A DNA stretch of 59,620 bases from Streptomyces sp. AcH 505 (GTDB taxonomy: Bacteria; Actinomycetota; Actinomycetes; Streptomycetales; Streptomycetaceae). Made by a program: the position numbers and the translations under genes. The notes beneath the pieces were generated by a model. It had not been told where the DNA came from and did not search any database. It saw only the letters and a program-made list of their open reading frames with translations. Of this stretch, positions 57,670 to 59,620 are shown in pieces; the first letter of the stretch is position 1; each line of letters begins with the position of its first letter. The stretch is from positions 278,878 to 338,497 of the forward strand of contig NZ_JTIY01000001.1 of the NCBI RefSeq assembly GCF_000818175.1, in the 5' to 3' direction.

Positions 57670-57984
57670 ATGCCCGAGCGTACCGATCACGTAATAGCTG
57701 ATGAAGGGCTTCGGCGAGTCTTCACGCAGCCGAGCCTGCCCTCGAAGGTCCTCCTCCACATCGTCAGCGAGCTCGTCGCCGTCAACCCGGCCGACGTCCT
57801 CACCGAGACCGGGCTCCGCCTCGCCATCGTCCACAGCGCCCTGGAAATGCTCCGCAGCCTGCCGGCGGCCGTCCGCGACAACGCGCTCCAGGCCGCTCTC
57901 GCTGCCCTGCCGCCCGTGATCGACGATGCGACCCGCGGCGAGTACGCGCTGCACCTGCGCCGCGCAGCCAGGAGCATCCGCTGA
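57670..57984 (+). CDS. Helical hypothetical protein
   Basis: 104 aa, helical: LPSKVLLHIVSELVAVNPAD, TGLRLAIVHSALEMLRSLPA, AALAALPPVID. ATG 57670 has AAAGGGCAGG upstream. First gene of the unit behind the strong promoter. Function unknown. Confidence 0.65.
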   Translation: MPERTDHVIADEGLRRVFTQPSLPSKVLLHIVSELVAVNPADVLTETGLRLAIVHSALEMLRSLPAAVRDNALQAALAALPPVIDDATRGEYALHLRRAARSIR

Positions 57985-58136
57985 TGCCCAAGGCACTCCC
58001 CGCTGTCAGCGACAAGGACGCCGCCAACGCGTACGAGCTGCGCCAGGCCGCCATGCAGGACGAGGCCAACCGCCGCCAGCCCCCCGCCGCCCCGAGCGAC
58101 ATCACTTCGCAGGTCAAGCCGCCAGCCTCTCGCTGA
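57984..58136 (+). CDS. Short coupled protein
   Basis: 50 aa. Begins MPKALPAVSDKDAANAYELR, helical, then a Pro-rich end. The ATG shares one base with the preceding stop (TGATG), which supports translation. Function unknown. Confidence 0.55.
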   Translation: MPKALPAVSDKDAANAYELRQAAMQDEANRRQPPAAPSDITSQVKPPASR

Positions 58137-58157
58137 CCTGCCCTCAGGAGTTCTCTC

Positions 58158-59546
58158 GTGACGCGTCTCTACCCCTGGGTTATCGGGCACCCGGTACCCG
58201 CCATAATCGCCATCGCGATCGCCGTTCTGGTGCTGGTCGGCGCGCTGTGGGCGCTCGTTCGGTCCTTGCGCGACCTTGACCTCCCGCCGGCCGCCGTCGT
58301 CGCCGCGGCGATCGCGGCCGCAGGCTGCACCGCCTACTCCGCCGACACGTCCTGGCGTTTCGCGGCCGACCACCTCGACATGGCCAGCCCCACTGAGCGC
58401 GCCTGGATGTTCGCCGCCGGCGAGATGGCCCTCTTCGCGACCGCCCTGATGGCCCGCCAGAACCTCAACGAGTCCGGCTCCCCGGGCGTGCCGGGAGTCC
58501 TCGTCTGGGTCATCACGGGAGTGCAGATCATCCCGGCCTTCGCCGAATCCGGCGTCGTCGGCGGCACGGTCCGTGCGTTCGTCGGCCCGATCCTCGCCGC
58601 AGTCCTCTGGCACCTCGCCATGGGCATCGAACTCCGCCACACCAAGCCGGGCTCGGGCAGCCAGTCGCTCGCCGCGCTCATCACGCGCGAGGCCCGCGAA
58701 CGGTTACTCTCCCGGCTCGGTCTCGCGACGCGGGACCGTACTGCGGAGCAGATCACCCGCGACCGTGCCATGGCCCGCGCCGTACGTCTCGGCGCCCGCG
58801 CCAACCTCCGCACCTGGGGCCGATACCGCCTCGCCTCCGCCGTCGCCCGCGCACGCGTAGGGACCGACAGCGAGCAGAAGCACCGCCTCTTGCAAGACCT
58901 CGCCGCCCGCCGAACCGCGGGCGAGCTGAACACAGTGCCCTTGCCGTCCCCGTGGAAGATCGTTCCGGAGCCGGAGCCGTACCCGAGCACCCCGCTCGGC
59001 GTCACCGGGGCGCAGCTGCGCGCGATGGACCCGCTCGACGCCATCCGCATCGTCCACGCCGCGCACTGGGATACCACCCCGGCGGAGCTCGCATCGCTGT
59101 GCACCGAGTACGGAGTACCGGTCACCGCCACGCTGGCGCGAGTGGCAACCAAGCCGCAGTGGTCGAAGCCAGAGGACGAAGGCGAACCGACCGGCGAGGT
59201 GACCACCGATCAGCCAGGCGACGCGCCGAACCAGGTGGTCACCCCGACACCTGGCGAGCTCGAGCCGTACCCGTCCCCCTGGACACCCACCGACACCGAA
59301 GTGGACCAGCCGGACCTCAGGGACGCGACCACGGCGGTGGCTGCCGAAGCCGACCGGTCAGTGGTCACCATGGAAGTCACCATCAGCCCCTCCGAGCTGC
59401 GGAAACGAGCGCGGAAGCTCAACCGGGAGGTGGTCAGCACCACCCGCAAGCCCGTGACCGTCAAACAGCTGAGGACCGAGTTCGACCTCTCACGTCGCGA
59501 CGCCGCCACGCTGCGCCGCGAGGTCGTCGACGGGAGGCGGTCATGA
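58158..59546 (+). CDS. DUF2637-like membrane protein of conjugative-element type
   Basis: 462 aa. Four membrane helices within residues 10-160 (GHPVPAIIAIAIAVLVLVGA, VVAAAIAAAGCTAY, MFAAGEMALFATALMA, VLVWVITGVQIIPAF, GPILAAVLWHLAMG) are followed by a long cytoplasmic part with basic helices and an acidic Pro/Thr-rich linker. It ends in a helix-turn-helix-like segment (VTVKQLRTEFDLSRRDAATL). This layout, including the phrase IPAFAESG, is what I know from actinomycete integrative elements near TraB/FtsK transfer genes. Confidence 0.7.
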   Translation: MTRLYPWVIGHPVPAIIAIAIAVLVLVGALWALVRSLRDLDLPPAAVVAAAIAAAGCTAYSADTSWRFAADHLDMASPTERAWMFAAGEMALFATALMARQNLNESGSPGVPGVLVWVITGVQIIPAFAESGVVGGTVRAFVGPILAAVLWHLAMGIELRHTKPGSGSQSLAALITREARERLLSRLGLATRDRTAEQITRDRAMARAVRLGARANLRTWGRYRLASAVARARVGTDSEQKHRLLQDLAARRTAGELNTVPLPSPWKIVPEPEPYPSTPLGVTGAQLRAMDPLDAIRIVHAAHWDTTPAELASLCTEYGVPVTATLARVATKPQWSKPEDEGEPTGEVTTDQPGDAPNQVVTPTPGELEPYPSPWTPTDTEVDQPDLRDATTAVAAEADRSVVTMEVTISPSELRKRARKLNREVVSTTRKPVTVKQLRTEFDLSRRDAATLRREVVDGRRS

Positions 59547-59620
59547 GCGACGACCGGAAGCCGATCGTCCCCAGCCGGATCATCCCGGCGGGGGAGCCGC
59601 TGCCCGTCCCCCGGCAGGAC
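59543..59620 (+). CDS. Start of a further gene, cut by window edge
   Basis: ATG 59543 overlaps the preceding stop by ATGA. The first 26 codons read MSDDRKPIVPSRIIPAGEPL and continue Pro-rich. Short proteins with VPSR-IPAG-PLP starts stand before transfer genes in Streptomyces elements. The product cannot be identified from this piece. Confidence 0.55.
   Translation, partial: MSDDRKPIVPSRIIPAGEPLPVPRQD

Noticed and set aside
19805..59620. CRISPR array or Cas genes
   Set aside because: No regularly spaced repeats with spacers and no Cas motifs; the GTAACG repeats at 32.7 kb are short, uneven and lie inside a gene.

Overview
The window is high-GC actinobacterial DNA, most likely from a Streptomyces chromosome. 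GTG and TTG starts are common, genes overlap by ATGA/GTGA, and the housekeeping genes recA-recX, lhr, nei2, DUF3046 and azlCD are typical of the genus. No tRNA, rRNA, CRISPR array or insertion sequence was recognised.

Bases 1-19.7 kb are host chromosome. The left edge cuts a FAD monooxygenase. It is followed by a cysteine-rich leader peptide with an attenuator hairpin in front of a cysteine dioxygenase/rhodanese pair. Then come a decayed FtsX-type permease, recX and recA (with a RecA-NDp/PafBC-type promoter and an SOS-like box), an EF-hand protein, and a four-gene operon on the minus strand (class II aldolase, HAD phosphatase, DhaL, DhaK). An AI-2E-type permease, DUF3046, a toroid-like protein, AzlCD, Lhr helicase, endonuclease VIII, an LLM oxidoreductase and two small membrane proteins complete this part, which ends in a strong terminator at about 19.7 kb.

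From 19.8 kb to the right edge lies an integrated mobile element whose right end is outside the window. At its left end are a tyrosine integrase, a small partner gene and an XRE repressor, all on the minus strand. Divergent from these, rightward transcription starts at about 22.0 kb beside three copies of a palindrome, TGACCACT-N3-AGTGGTCA. One copy overlaps the promoter; the other two lie inside the first codons of the next two genes. A run of about 31 kb of tightly packed plus-strand genes follows. It contains a sigma factor, a Sak4-like recombinase, a UvrD-like helicase, a WhiB protein, and a replication module at 32.2-33.9 kb with iteron-like repeats inside the initiator gene. It continues with zinc-finger proteins, SSB, a VWA protein, a lipoprotein, an HNH protein, a methyltransferase-like protein lacking its catalytic motif, a PAPS-reductase-like enzyme, and DUF4326, HAD, DUF4031 and DUF2493 proteins.

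At 53-57.5 kb there is a cargo-like region on both strands: a two-gene unit of unknown function, a minus-strand unit with a stand-alone ATP-dependent DNA ligase, and a leaderless PadR gene with its own operator followed by a membrane protein. At 57.6 kb a strong promoter with a hairpin leader drives a second rightward unit. It contains a DUF2637-like membrane protein of the kind found beside transfer genes of actinomycete integrative conjugative elements.

The element therefore mixes phage-like early genes with a conjugative-element-like right end. No capsid, portal, tail or complete terminase gene is visible, so prophage versus conjugative element cannot be decided from this window. The most interesting points are the triple operator, the lambda-like replication origin inside the initiator gene, the cysteine attenuator, and the fused and split versions of a PadR-plus-membrane module.
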